A stretch of DNA of 64,000 nt from JABMRF01 sp964584985 (GTDB lineage Bacteria; Patescibacteriota; Patescibacteriia; UBA11705; JABHMO01): positions 1 to 64,000 of the forward strand of contig CAZPBK010000001.1 of NCBI GenBank assembly GCA_964584985.1, read 5' to 3'. The notes under the pieces are model-generated. The model saw only the letters and a program-made list of their open reading frames with translations, did not search any database and had not been told where the DNA came from. The position numbers and the translations under genes are program-made. Shown here piece by piece: positions 30,748 to 38,629 of this stretch; position 1 is the stretch's first letter, and the number at the start of each line of letters is the position of its first letter.

Positions 30748-33720
30748 ATGAGCTTAATCTCTGAATCCAATAAAGAACAAAAAAAAGCCATTACTCACGG
30801 CGGTGGACCTCAACTTATAATTGCCGGTGCCGGAACCGGCAAAACCCGAGTAATAACCACCAGAATGGCTTGGCTTATTACCGAAAAAAGGATTAAAACG
30901 GATGAGGTTTTAGCTTTAACTTTTACTGACAAAGCGGCCGAGGAAATGGAAGAAAGGGTGGATCAAATGATGCCCTACGGTTATGTTGATTTATGGATTT
31001 TGACTTTTCACAGTTTTTGCGACAAGGTTTTGAAAAAGCATGGTTTGGAAATTGGACTTCCCGATGATTATAAACTTTTGGATCAAACCGAAGCTTGGTT
31101 ATTGATAAGAAAAAATTTGGCACGCTTTAATTTGGATTATTATAAACCCATGGGTAATCCCACCAAATTTATTCATGCTTTGATCAATCATTTTTCTCGT
31201 TGTAAAGACCAAGGCATTCAGCCAAAAGATTATCTTGACTATGCCGAGGAACTAAAAATGAATAATGATGCCGGAGAATTTGTAAAATCTTTGGACTTGA
31301 ATGATTTGGATTCTTCGGAAAGAGAAGAAATATTAAAACAGGAAATTCTCAGGATTGAGGAAGTCGCCGAGGCCTATCATACTTATCAAAATATTTTATT
31401 GGAAAACAACAGTTTTGACTTTGCCGATTTAATCAATTATACGATCAGACTTTTTAAAGAGCGACCGTTGATTTTGCAAAAATATAAAAAAAAGTTCAAA
31501 TATATTTTGGTTGATGAATTTCAAGATACCAATGTAGCACAATATGAGTTGATAAAGATGCTTTCCGGACCGGATCATAATTTGACGGTAGTGGGGGATG
31601 ATGACCAGTCCATTTATAAATTTCGCGGTGCTTCCATTAGTAATATTATGCAGTTCAAAGAGGATTACCCGCAGGCCGAAGAAGTGGTTTTAACTGAAAA
31701 TTATCGCTCAGTGCAAAAGATTTTGGATTTGTCGCACAAATTTATTGTTCAGAATGATCCTTATCGTTTGGAAGAAAAATTGGGTATTGATAAAAGACTT
31801 AAATCCCATATAAAGCAGGCCGGAATTATTGAACATCTTCATCAAAAAACAGTGGAACAAGAAGCTAAAACAGTGGTGGAAAAAATAATGGAGTTAAGAA
31901 AAGAAGAAAATAAATCCTGGTCTGATTTTGCCATTTTGTTTAGAGCCAACAGTTCAGCGGATTTGTTTATTCATTATTTGCAACAAGCGGAAATACCTTA
32001 TCAGTTTTTAGCTATGAAAGGCTTATACAACAAGCCCGTAGTGGTTGATATCTTGAATTATTTTAAATTATTGGATAATTATCATGAAGGCACCGCAGTA
32101 TTCAGGTTGTTAAATTCTGAATTTATGAATATTCCAACCGAACAGGTAAGTCTGCTTATCCATAAAGCCAAAAAGCAAGCGGTTTCTTTATTTTCCATTT
32201 TAAAAAAAGCAAGGACCGTTAAAGGTCTGGAAGAAAAGACTTTGAAGAAGATTGACCGATTTTTAAGTCAAATTGACAAGGACTCTTTTTTGGCCAAGGA
32301 CAAAGAACCGTCCAAAGTAATGCTTAATTTTATTTATAATTCCGGTTATCTGGAGTATCTGAATAATTTATCCGAACCGCACAGCCGAAAATCAATAAAT
32401 TATTTGCAACAGTTTTATTCTAAAATCCAAGAAGTGGAAACAGGTTTGGAGGATGCTCGTTTGGTTGATTTTATGGAAATAATGGAAATGGAGTTGGAGT
32501 CGGGAGAAGCCGGTAAATTGCAGTTTGATTTGCAGACCGGGCCGGACATGGTTAAGCTGATGACTGTGCATAGCGCCAAAGGGCTGGAATTTGACTATGT
32601 TTTTATGACTAATTTGGTTGATCGTAAATTTCCCACTGATCAGCGTAAAGAGCCGATAGAAATTCCCAATAAATTGATCAAAGAAAAATTGCCCGAGGAA
32701 AGTGATTTTCATATTCAAGAAGAAAGGCGTCTTTTTTATGTGGCCATGACCAGAGCCAAAAAAGGTTTGTTTTTCACTTCCGCGGAAGATTACGGGGGCA
32801 ATCGTAAAAAAAAGATTTCCAGATTTTTAAAAGAGCTGGGATTAGACCAGCCAACTTTACAAAGTGGATCGGCCGATTCGTTAAAAAAGGTTTCGGCCAC
32901 CGAAAAGACAATGGAAAAAGTTTCCCTGCCCAAGAAATTCAGCTTTTCACAAATGCAAACTTACGAAACTTGTCCTTATAAATATTATCTGGCTAATATT
33001 TTAAAAGTACCCACCTTTGGCAGTCACTATCTGAGTTTTGGTTCCACTATTCATAATTGTTTGCAAAAATTTTTGGAAAAAAGCTTTAAGGACAATATTG
33101 AAGTTCAGTCGGATTTGTTCTCTTTGAATAAACAAACAAAAACCAATACAAAATCTTCCGGTCTGGGCAGCTTGGACGAGTTGTTGTCTCTTTATAAAGA
33201 TTGCTGGATCGATGAATGGTATGAAAATGAACAACAAAAAAAGCAGTATTTTAAAAAAGGCGAGCAGATGTTAAAGGACTTTTTAACGGATTTTAAAAAA
33301 GAAAAACCGGATGTTTTTTTATTGGAGCAGCCGTTTAATATAAAGGTGGGTGGATATAGTTTTACCGGAAGAATTGATCGAGTTGATAATCTGTCCAACG
33401 GTAAAAAAGAGATTATAGATTATAAAACAGGTAAAGCCAAAGACAAGGTAAGGAGTTCGGAAAAATCACAGCTTTTATTTTATCAAATTGCGGCCGAAGA
33501 AGCCTTGAATTATGATTTGCAGACCTTGACTTATTATTATCTTGAGGCCGGCAAGAGGGTTTCATTTATCGGTACGGAAAAAGATAAAGATAAGCTAAAG
33601 GAAAAATTTTTGAACAATGTGACGGCTATAAAAAACAATAAGTTTGAAGCCAAGCCCAGCGCTTTTATTTGTAAAAATTGTGAATATAAAGATATTTGCG
33701 AATATAGAAAATTAAAATAA
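30748..33720 (+). CDS. UvrD-type helicase fused to Fe-S RecB-like nuclease
   Basis: A 990-residue protein. The N-terminal UvrD/PcrA superfamily 1 helicase has Walker A 'GAGTGKTRV', motif II 'DEFQDTN', motif III 'GDDDQSIYKFRGA', and 'VHSAKGLEFDYVF' with 'FYVAMTRAKK'. The C-terminal PD-(D/E)XK nuclease (about 730-990) has 'GRIDRVD' and 'IIDYKTGK'. Four cysteines frame it as in AddB-type Fe-S nucleases: one in 'ETCPYKYYL', three in 'CKNCEYKDIC' at the end. It could process DNA ends for recombination as a one-protein analogue of AddAB. The ATG at 30748 is chosen over an upstream GTG. The stop lies 26 bases before a scaffold gap. Confidence 0.9.
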   Translation: MSLISESNKEQKKAITHGGGPQLIIAGAGTGKTRVITTRMAWLITEKRIKTDEVLALTFTDKAAEEMEERVDQMMPYGYVDLWILTFHSFCDKVLKKHGLEIGLPDDYKLLDQTEAWLLIRKNLARFNLDYYKPMGNPTKFIHALINHFSRCKDQGIQPKDYLDYAEELKMNNDAGEFVKSLDLNDLDSSEREEILKQEILRIEEVAEAYHTYQNILLENNSFDFADLINYTIRLFKERPLILQKYKKKFKYILVDEFQDTNVAQYELIKMLSGPDHNLTVVGDDDQSIYKFRGASISNIMQFKEDYPQAEEVVLTENYRSVQKILDLSHKFIVQNDPYRLEEKLGIDKRLKSHIKQAGIIEHLHQKTVEQEAKTVVEKIMELRKEENKSWSDFAILFRANSSADLFIHYLQQAEIPYQFLAMKGLYNKPVVVDILNYFKLLDNYHEGTAVFRLLNSEFMNIPTEQVSLLIHKAKKQAVSLFSILKKARTVKGLEEKTLKKIDRFLSQIDKDSFLAKDKEPSKVMLNFIYNSGYLEYLNNLSEPHSRKSINYLQQFYSKIQEVETGLEDARLVDFMEIMEMELESGEAGKLQFDLQTGPDMVKLMTVHSAKGLEFDYVFMTNLVDRKFPTDQRKEPIEIPNKLIKEKLPEESDFHIQEERRLFYVAMTRAKKGLFFTSAEDYGGNRKKKISRFLKELGLDQPTLQSGSADSLKKVSATEKTMEKVSLPKKFSFSQMQTYETCPYKYYLANILKVPTFGSHYLSFGSTIHNCLQKFLEKSFKDNIEVQSDLFSLNKQTKTNTKSSGLGSLDELLSLYKDCWIDEWYENEQQKKQYFKKGEQMLKDFLTDFKKEKPDVFLLEQPFNIKVGGYSFTGRIDRVDNLSNGKKEIIDYKTGKAKDKVRSSEKSQLLFYQIAAEEALNYDLQTLTYYYLEAGKRVSFIGTEKDKDKLKEKFLNNVTAIKNNKFEAKPSAFICKNCEYKDICEYRKLK

Positions 33721-33733
33721 AAAAATGCGCCAA

Positions 33734-33746
33734 ACCGAGAGCGGTT
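33734..33746. terminator. Hairpin at the edge of gap 1, probable terminator
   Basis: AACCG-AGAG-CGGTT is a 5-bp hairpin ending exactly where the N-run begins, after GCGCC and an A-run. It looks like the visible half of a longer terminator that may serve both the helicase gene and the convergent truncated gene. Confidence 0.45.
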
Positions 33747-33846
33747 NNNNNNNNNNNNNNNNNNNNNNNNNNNNNNNNNNNNNNNNNNNNNNNNNNNNNN
33801 NNNNNNNNNNNNNNNNNNNNNNNNNNNNNNNNNNNNNNNNNNNNNN
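33747..33846. other. Scaffold gap 1 (100 N)
   Basis: Exactly 100 N, the conventional marker for a gap of unknown length. The flanks do not repeat each other. The gene on the right is cut by the gap. Confidence 0.99.
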
Positions 33847-34095
33847 CCACAAATCAAGTTCATTGATTTTGAAATGCGGACCGAGGTAAGCAAAAAACAT
33901 TTTACAGCCGTTGGAGTTGATCATAAAGGCTCCTTCCGCGTGTCCGGAAATGGCCAGCGTCTTGTCTGTATCCCCGGAATTAGCAAAGTCCCATGGTGCG
34001 TTGACCATGAGTTGTGCCGAGGAAGAAACATCTTTGGCCAATGATGGCGTTGCTATAAGCATAGCAAGCAGAAAGGGAACAAAGAGCTTTTTCAT
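33847..34095 (-). CDS. Truncated secreted protein, unknown (3' end lost in gap)
   Basis: An 83-codon fragment starting at 34095 and running into gap 1. It begins with a clear signal peptide ('MKKLFVPFLLAMLIATPSLA', cleavage likely after 'SLA') followed by a mature part with a single Cys ('NSNGCKMFFAYLG'). No family was recognised. The start is fixed by AAAGGAG 6 bases upstream; an upstream in-frame ATG would add an unlikely N-terminus. It has a consensus-like promoter and higher GC content than neighbouring genes, features it shares with the orphan gene at 59261. Confidence 0.7.
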
Positions 34096-34141
34096 GCTTT
34101 CTCCTTTGAGTGGGTTAATAAAAGGACTAATAATACACATT

Positions 34142-34170
34142 ATGTTAGCATCAATATTTGATTTTGTCAA
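34142..34170 (-). promoter_or_regulatory. Promoter of the truncated secreted protein
   Basis: On the minus strand TTGACA (34165-34170) and TAACAT (34142-34147) are separated by exactly 17 bases. The leader is about 40 bases and contains a strong ribosome site. Confidence 0.75.
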
Positions 34171-34192
34171 GAGATACTAATTATTTTATAAA

Positions 34193-34507
34193 ATGAAAAG
34201 CTTAGGACATTTACTGAACAAAAAATTTGATCAAAGTAAGCTGGGAAAGCAAATGAAAACCGGGTTGATTTTAGAATTTGCCAATGAGGCAATTAGCCAA
34301 ATTTGGGGGAAAGCCGGAGCTAAGTCAATTAAGGCCCGGTCAATCAAAGGGTCGGTCATAAAGATTGAATGTGAAAATTCCATAATGGCTCAGGAGGTCA
34401 AATTAAAAAGCTCTCAGCTGTTGGAAATAATTAACAAGAAGTTTAGGACGACCAATTTAAGGAAAACCAGAATTGTGCAAAAAGGCATTGATTTAGATGA
34501 ATATTAA
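34193..34507 (+). CDS. DUF721 (DciA-like) protein
   Basis: A 104-residue protein matching the DUF721 pattern: 'ISQIWGKAGAKSIKARSIKGSVIKIEC' (split here as 'ISQIWGKAGAKS' and 'IKGSVIKIEC') followed by 'SIMAQEVKLKSSQLLEIIN'. DciA proteins of this family help load the replicative helicase DnaB in bacteria lacking DnaC. Whether this short member does so is not known; DUF721 also occurs as a general KH-like nucleic-acid binder. It starts a run of genes leading to proS and the mre operon. Confidence 0.72.
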   Translation: MKSLGHLLNKKFDQSKLGKQMKTGLILEFANEAISQIWGKAGAKSIKARSIKGSVIKIECENSIMAQEVKLKSSQLLEIINKKFRTTNLRKTRIVQKGIDLDEY

Positions 34508-34556
34508 TGATAAACTTTTAATAAGGATAGCGGACTAAAATTAAGATAATCTTATT

Positions 34557-34943
34557 ATGACAGTGAAACAATATCTGATAATTTTGGGTTTGTGTACTGC
34601 TTTGTGCTGGTTGGGCTGGATTTTGGTTATAACTTTACTCAATCCTTTTACTTCGGGAAGCCTGGCTTTATTGTTATTTTATTTGAGCTTAGGTTTGGCT
34701 TTGATTGGCGGTTTTTCAATATTGGGTTTTGTTATAAGAGTTTTTGTGTTTACTCGAAATGAGGTACCCAGCCGAGAAATAAGTATCTCTTCTCGCCAGG
34801 CTTTGCTTTTTACGATTTTGATAATTGTTTCTTTGATTTTGCAGTCTTTTAGGCTTTTGACTTGGTGGAGTATCTGCTTTATGGCTTTGTTGGCCGGATT
34901 TACGGAATTATTTTTTCTCTCTTACAAAAAATTCAATAGATAA
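34557..34943 (+). CDS. Four-helix membrane protein, unknown
   Basis: A 128-residue hydrophobic protein with about four membrane helices (5-28, 36-60, 77-96, 98-120) separated by a short basic loop ('RNEVPSREISISSRQ'). No family was recognised. It ends 13 bases before proS and is likely cotranscribed with it. Confidence 0.6.
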   Translation: MTVKQYLIILGLCTALCWLGWILVITLLNPFTSGSLALLLFYLSLGLALIGGFSILGFVIRVFVFTRNEVPSREISISSRQALLFTILIIVSLILQSFRLLTWWSICFMALLAGFTELFFLSYKKFNR

Positions 34944-34956
34944 AATTTGAACATTT

Positions 34957-36198
34957 ATGAGACAATCAAAATTATTTACCAAAACACTTAAACAAGCACC
35001 GAAAGAGGAGTTGAGTTTAAATGCGCAACTTTTAATAAAAGCCGGATATGTAGATAAACTTATGTCAGGTGCTTACACCTATCTGCCTTTGGGACTTAGA
35101 GTTTTGGAAAAAATAAAAGATATTGTTAGAACGGAAATGAACAACTTGGGAGGGCAGGAGATTCTTATGCCTGCACTTTTACCGAAAGAACCGTGGCAAA
35201 AAACCGGAAGATGGGATGAGCCGGGCGAAGAGGTAATGTTTCAATTTCAAGGACGAAGCGGAAAAGATTTGGGCTTGGGTTGGACCCATGAAGAGATTGT
35301 AACTCCTTTGATGAAACAGTTTGTACAATCTTACAAGGATTTACCGGTGGCTGTGTATCAAATCCAGGATAAATTCAGAAACGAACCGCGCGCCAAATCA
35401 GGATTATTGCGAGGCTTGGAATTCAGTATGAAGGATTTATACAGTTTTCATGCCAATGAAGATGATTTATTGGAATACTATGAAAAATCCAAGACAGCCT
35501 ATTTGAATATTTTTAAACATTGCGGGCTTGAAGCCAGAATCGTGGAAGCCAGCGGAGGTGATTTTAGCAAGTTTTCCCATGAATTTCAGGTTTTTACCGA
35601 GTATGGCGAGGATACGGTTTTTTATTGCTCCAAATGTGATTTTGCACAGAATGATGAAATATGTGAATTAAAAGCAGGAGATAAATGTCCTGAATGTGAA
35701 GGAGGAATTAAAGAGGCCAAAGCTATTGAAGTGGGGAATATTTTTCCCTTAAAAACAAAATATTCCAAAGACTTTGATTTTACTTTTACCGATAAAGAAG
35801 GCAAACAAAAGCCGGTTATAATGGGATGTTACGGAATAGGTCCCTCCCGAGTTTTAGGCTCTGTCGTGGAAGTTCATCATGATGACAAAGGCATTATTTG
35901 GCCGGAAAAAATCGCTCCATTCCAAGTTCACTTATTGAAAATAGGGGATAGCGACGAAGTTGATAAGGCTTCAGAAAATCTTTATCAAGAGTTAAAAGAG
36001 CGGGAGATAGAGGTTTTGTTTGATGACAGGGAAGAATCCGCCGGTGTTAAGTTTAATGACAGTGATTTAATGGGATTGCCGGTCCGGTTGGTGGTAAGTC
36101 AAAAAACCTTAAAAAAACAAGTTGTTGAATATAAGTTTAGAAAAGAAGAAAATTCCGAGGAGCTTAGCCAAGAGGAACTTTTTTCCAAATTGAAATAA
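34957..36198 (+). CDS. proS: Prolyl-tRNA synthetase, compact form
   Basis: A 413-residue class II synthetase. Motif 2/3 regions are recognisable: 'FRNEPRAKSGLLRGLEFSMKD' (spanning the arginine pair) and 'GCYGIGPSRVLG'. The anticodon-binding domain forms the last 100 residues ('VHLLKIGDS', 'DDREESAGVKFNDSDLMG'). Typical bacterial ProRS has about 570 residues with an inserted editing domain between motifs 2 and 3; that insert is missing. Only a short zinc-ribbon-like patch (Cys pairs in 'YCSKCDF' and 'KCPECEGG') lies there. Mischarged Ala-tRNA-Pro would need a separate editing protein. Confidence 0.93.
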   Translation: MRQSKLFTKTLKQAPKEELSLNAQLLIKAGYVDKLMSGAYTYLPLGLRVLEKIKDIVRTEMNNLGGQEILMPALLPKEPWQKTGRWDEPGEEVMFQFQGRSGKDLGLGWTHEEIVTPLMKQFVQSYKDLPVAVYQIQDKFRNEPRAKSGLLRGLEFSMKDLYSFHANEDDLLEYYEKSKTAYLNIFKHCGLEARIVEASGGDFSKFSHEFQVFTEYGEDTVFYCSKCDFAQNDEICELKAGDKCPECEGGIKEAKAIEVGNIFPLKTKYSKDFDFTFTDKEGKQKPVIMGCYGIGPSRVLGSVVEVHHDDKGIIWPEKIAPFQVHLLKIGDSDEVDKASENLYQELKEREIEVLFDDREESAGVKFNDSDLMGLPVRLVVSQKTLKKQVVEYKFRKEENSEELSQEELFSKLK

Positions 36199-36202
36199 AT
36201 TT

Positions 36203-37258
36203 ATGTTTAGAAAATTTTTAAATAGGTTTTCCAAAAAAATAGGTATAGACTTGGGGACAACCAATACAATTATTTGCCTGCAAGATAAAGGGATTATTAT
36301 TAGAGAGCCTTCAATTGTGGCAGTAAATAACAAGTTGGATCAAATAATTTCCGTTGGAGTGGAAGCCAAAAAAATGATCGGAAAAAATCCAGGATATATT
36401 GATCTGTCTTATCCCTTGGTTAAAGGTGTGATCTCTGATTTTGAAGTGACTGAAAAGATGTTGAAATATTTTTTTGATAGAATTTTTCAGGAAAATTTCA
36501 ATTTCACCGCCAGACCTACTGTTTTAATCGGGATTCCTCTTGATGTGACTGAAGTGGAAAAAAAAGCGGTTGAGGATGCGGCTTTGGGCGCCGGTGCGGG
36601 TAAAGTTTTATTGGTTGAAGAAATTATGGCTGCAGCCATTGGCGCTCGGTTACCGGTTCAGGATGCGTCCGGCAGCATGATAATCAGTTTGGGCGGAGGT
36701 AAAACGGAAATCGGTATAATTTCTTTACACGGCGTGGTGGTTTGGAAGTCTTTGAAAACAGCCGGAAGCACTATGAATAAAAATATTATTCAGTACGCCA
36801 GAGATAATTTTAACCTTTTAATTGGAGAGAAAGTGGCTGAGAATGTAAAAATAAAAATTGGTTCGGCGGCAAAACAACAGGAGGAATTGTCTGTAGAGAT
36901 GAGGGGACGTGATTTAATATCCGGACTGCCAAGAGAAATAATTGTCAATGATTATCAAATTAGAGAGGCTTTGTCGCTTTCAGTTAATAATATTATTGAT
37001 GCCGTTAAATCCGTACTGGAAACAACACCGCCGGAATTGGTGGCAGATATTTACGAAAGAGGTATAGTCTTGTGCGGAGGAGGGGCTAGATTGCGTGATA
37101 TTGATAAAGCCATTTCCACTGAAACCGAGATTCCGGTTCGAATTGCCGATGACCCCACAACCTGCAGTATCAGAGGAATTAATATGCTTTTGGAAGATGA
37201 AAAAAGTTTGAAGGAAATTTTATTACCTTCAGCCAGTGATGAAAAAATGGGTCGTTAA
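36203..37258 (+). CDS. mreB: MreB-family actin homologue with altered phosphate loop
   Basis: A 351-residue MreB. Phosphate loop 1 is 'IDLGTTNTII' and the catalytic Glu140 is kept in 'LLVEEIMAAAIGA'. Phosphate loop 2, normally 'VVDIGGGTTE', is 'IISLGGGKTE', so the usual Asp is Ser162 and a Thr is Lys167. The following 'AGDxMD' reads 'AGSTMN' (Ser189, Asn192). ATP hydrolysis or polymer dynamics may differ from standard MreB. It is followed by mreC, mreD and mrdA, so it is the rod-shape gene of this operon. Confidence 0.93.
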   Translation: MFRKFLNRFSKKIGIDLGTTNTIICLQDKGIIIREPSIVAVNNKLDQIISVGVEAKKMIGKNPGYIDLSYPLVKGVISDFEVTEKMLKYFFDRIFQENFNFTARPTVLIGIPLDVTEVEKKAVEDAALGAGAGKVLLVEEIMAAAIGARLPVQDASGSMIISLGGGKTEIGIISLHGVVVWKSLKTAGSTMNKNIIQYARDNFNLLIGEKVAENVKIKIGSAAKQQEELSVEMRGRDLISGLPREIIVNDYQIREALSLSVNNIIDAVKSVLETTPPELVADIYERGIVLCGGGARLRDIDKAISTETEIPVRIADDPTTCSIRGINMLLEDEKSLKEILLPSASDEKMGR

Positions 37259-37274
37259 ATAACAGAAGCATTTT

Positions 37275-38087
37275 ATGTTATATTTACGCAAATCTTCCAG
37301 ATTAATAATTCTAACAGTGGTTATAGTCGGGCTGCTGTTTTTTTTGCATTTTATTGGTGTTCTCAGACCGATTGAAAATTTTGCCGTTTGGTCAAGCAAG
37401 TCAATTTTTCATTCTGTTTATAAGGCTTCAAATTTTGTCAGTGAACGATTTTTGGATTTTAAATCAAAACAAGACTTAATCAAAGAGAATCAAGAACTTA
37501 ATCAGCGTATAAACAAATTATTAAAAGATAAAAGTAGTTGCTTGGTGGCTGAGGATGAAAATGAGTTTTTACGCCAACAATTGGATTTTGTGCAAGATCG
37601 GGAGTTTGACTTTGAGATTGCCAGAGTAATCGGCAAAAATACGGATAAAACACAAAATGTTTTGATTATTGATAAAGGGGGTAAAAGCGGACTGGAAGTA
37701 GGCTTGCCAGTGTTGGCCGAACAAGGGAATATGATCGGTAAAATCATCAAGGTTAGGGAGAATAGCGCTTTTGTTTTGTTATTGAACGATGATTTGTCCA
37801 GAGTAGCGGTTAAGATTGAAAATAAAAGCAGAACTATGGGGTTGATGGAAGGTGAGTTTGGCTTGGGAATGAAAATAAAGCTGATTCCGCAAATAGAGGA
37901 AGTCAAAAAAGAAGACTTGGTGGTCACTTCCGGATTGGAGGCCAAAGTCCCAGGCAACTTAATTATCGGCAGTGTACATGAGGTCAGCTCCGAACCTGAA
38001 AGGTTGTTTAAAACCGCTTCAGTAAAATCTCAGGTTGATTTTAGCAAGATATTTTTGGTTAATGTTATAAAAAATGAAATAAAATAA
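37275..38087 (+). CDS. mreC: Rod-shape protein MreC
   Basis: A 270-residue protein with one N-terminal membrane helix (about 12-30), a coiled coil (about 60-92) and the double beta-barrel MreC domain ('ARVIGKNTDKTQNVLIIDKG', 'GLPVLAEQGNMIGKII', 'VVTSGLEAKVPGNLIIG'). It links cytoplasmic MreB to periplasmic elongation enzymes. The operon order mreB-mreC-mreD-mrdA is classical. Confidence 0.94.
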   Translation: MLYLRKSSRLIILTVVIVGLLFFLHFIGVLRPIENFAVWSSKSIFHSVYKASNFVSERFLDFKSKQDLIKENQELNQRINKLLKDKSSCLVAEDENEFLRQQLDFVQDREFDFEIARVIGKNTDKTQNVLIIDKGGKSGLEVGLPVLAEQGNMIGKIIKVRENSAFVLLLNDDLSRVAVKIENKSRTMGLMEGEFGLGMKIKLIPQIEEVKKEDLVVTSGLEAKVPGNLIIGSVHEVSSEPERLFKTASVKSQVDFSKIFLVNVIKNEIK

Positions 38088-38089
38088 TC

Positions 38090-38629
38090 ATGCTTTCCGT
38101 TCTGCGAAAAATTTTTATATTGACAGCAGTTTTAACTTTTCATATTGCTTTTGTTCCCGCCTTGTCCGCTCCGATGAGCTTGCTGAATGTGGTTTTGGTT
38201 TTCTTGATATTTATCAGTGTTGTTTATGAGTTTTATCACAGTTTGGCTTATGGCTTGGTTATGGGGCTTTTTTTGGATCTTTATTCGGCCTTGCCTTTTG
38301 GAGCCATGTTGCTGAGTTTAATGATTACTCTTTATGTAGTTTATAAAGTTTTTCAACACCTCTTAACCAACAAGTCTTTTTATACTTTGTTGGGGTTAAC
38401 CGGACTGGCAACGATTGTTTATAATTTGGTTCTTTACTTTTATTTGTTGCTGTTTTATTTTGTGCAGACCAAAGATAAAGAATTGCTTGTTGGATTGTCC
38501 GTCCAAAAGGGGCATGATTTTTTGTGGCAATTATTGTTAAATCTGGTTTTTGCGGCTTTACTGTTCTTTGTTTTTAATTCTATCAGTAGAAAATTCAAGG
38601 CTGTTTTTATAGAGGCAAAAAGAAATTGA
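38090..38629 (+). CDS. mreD: Rod-shape protein MreD
   Basis: A 179-residue polytopic membrane protein with five to six hydrophobic helices. 'GLVMGLFLDLYSALPFGAMLL' (starting near residue 57) is the characteristic MreD segment. It begins 2 bases after mreC, and its last 4 bases overlap the start of the PBP2 gene. Confidence 0.9.
   Translation: MLSVLRKIFILTAVLTFHIAFVPALSAPMSLLNVVLVFLIFISVVYEFYHSLAYGLVMGLFLDLYSALPFGAMLLSLMITLYVVYKVFQHLLTNKSFYTLLGLTGLATIVYNLVLYFYLLLFYFVQTKDKELLVGLSVQKGHDFLWQLLLNLVFAALLFFVFNSISRKFKAVFIEAKRN

Noticed and set aside
37502..37957. Long minus-strand open frame inside mreC (and similar ones inside eno, atpA, manC and the surface protein)
   Set aside because: These are opposite-strand shadows of clear genes, with no promoter, ribosome site or family features.
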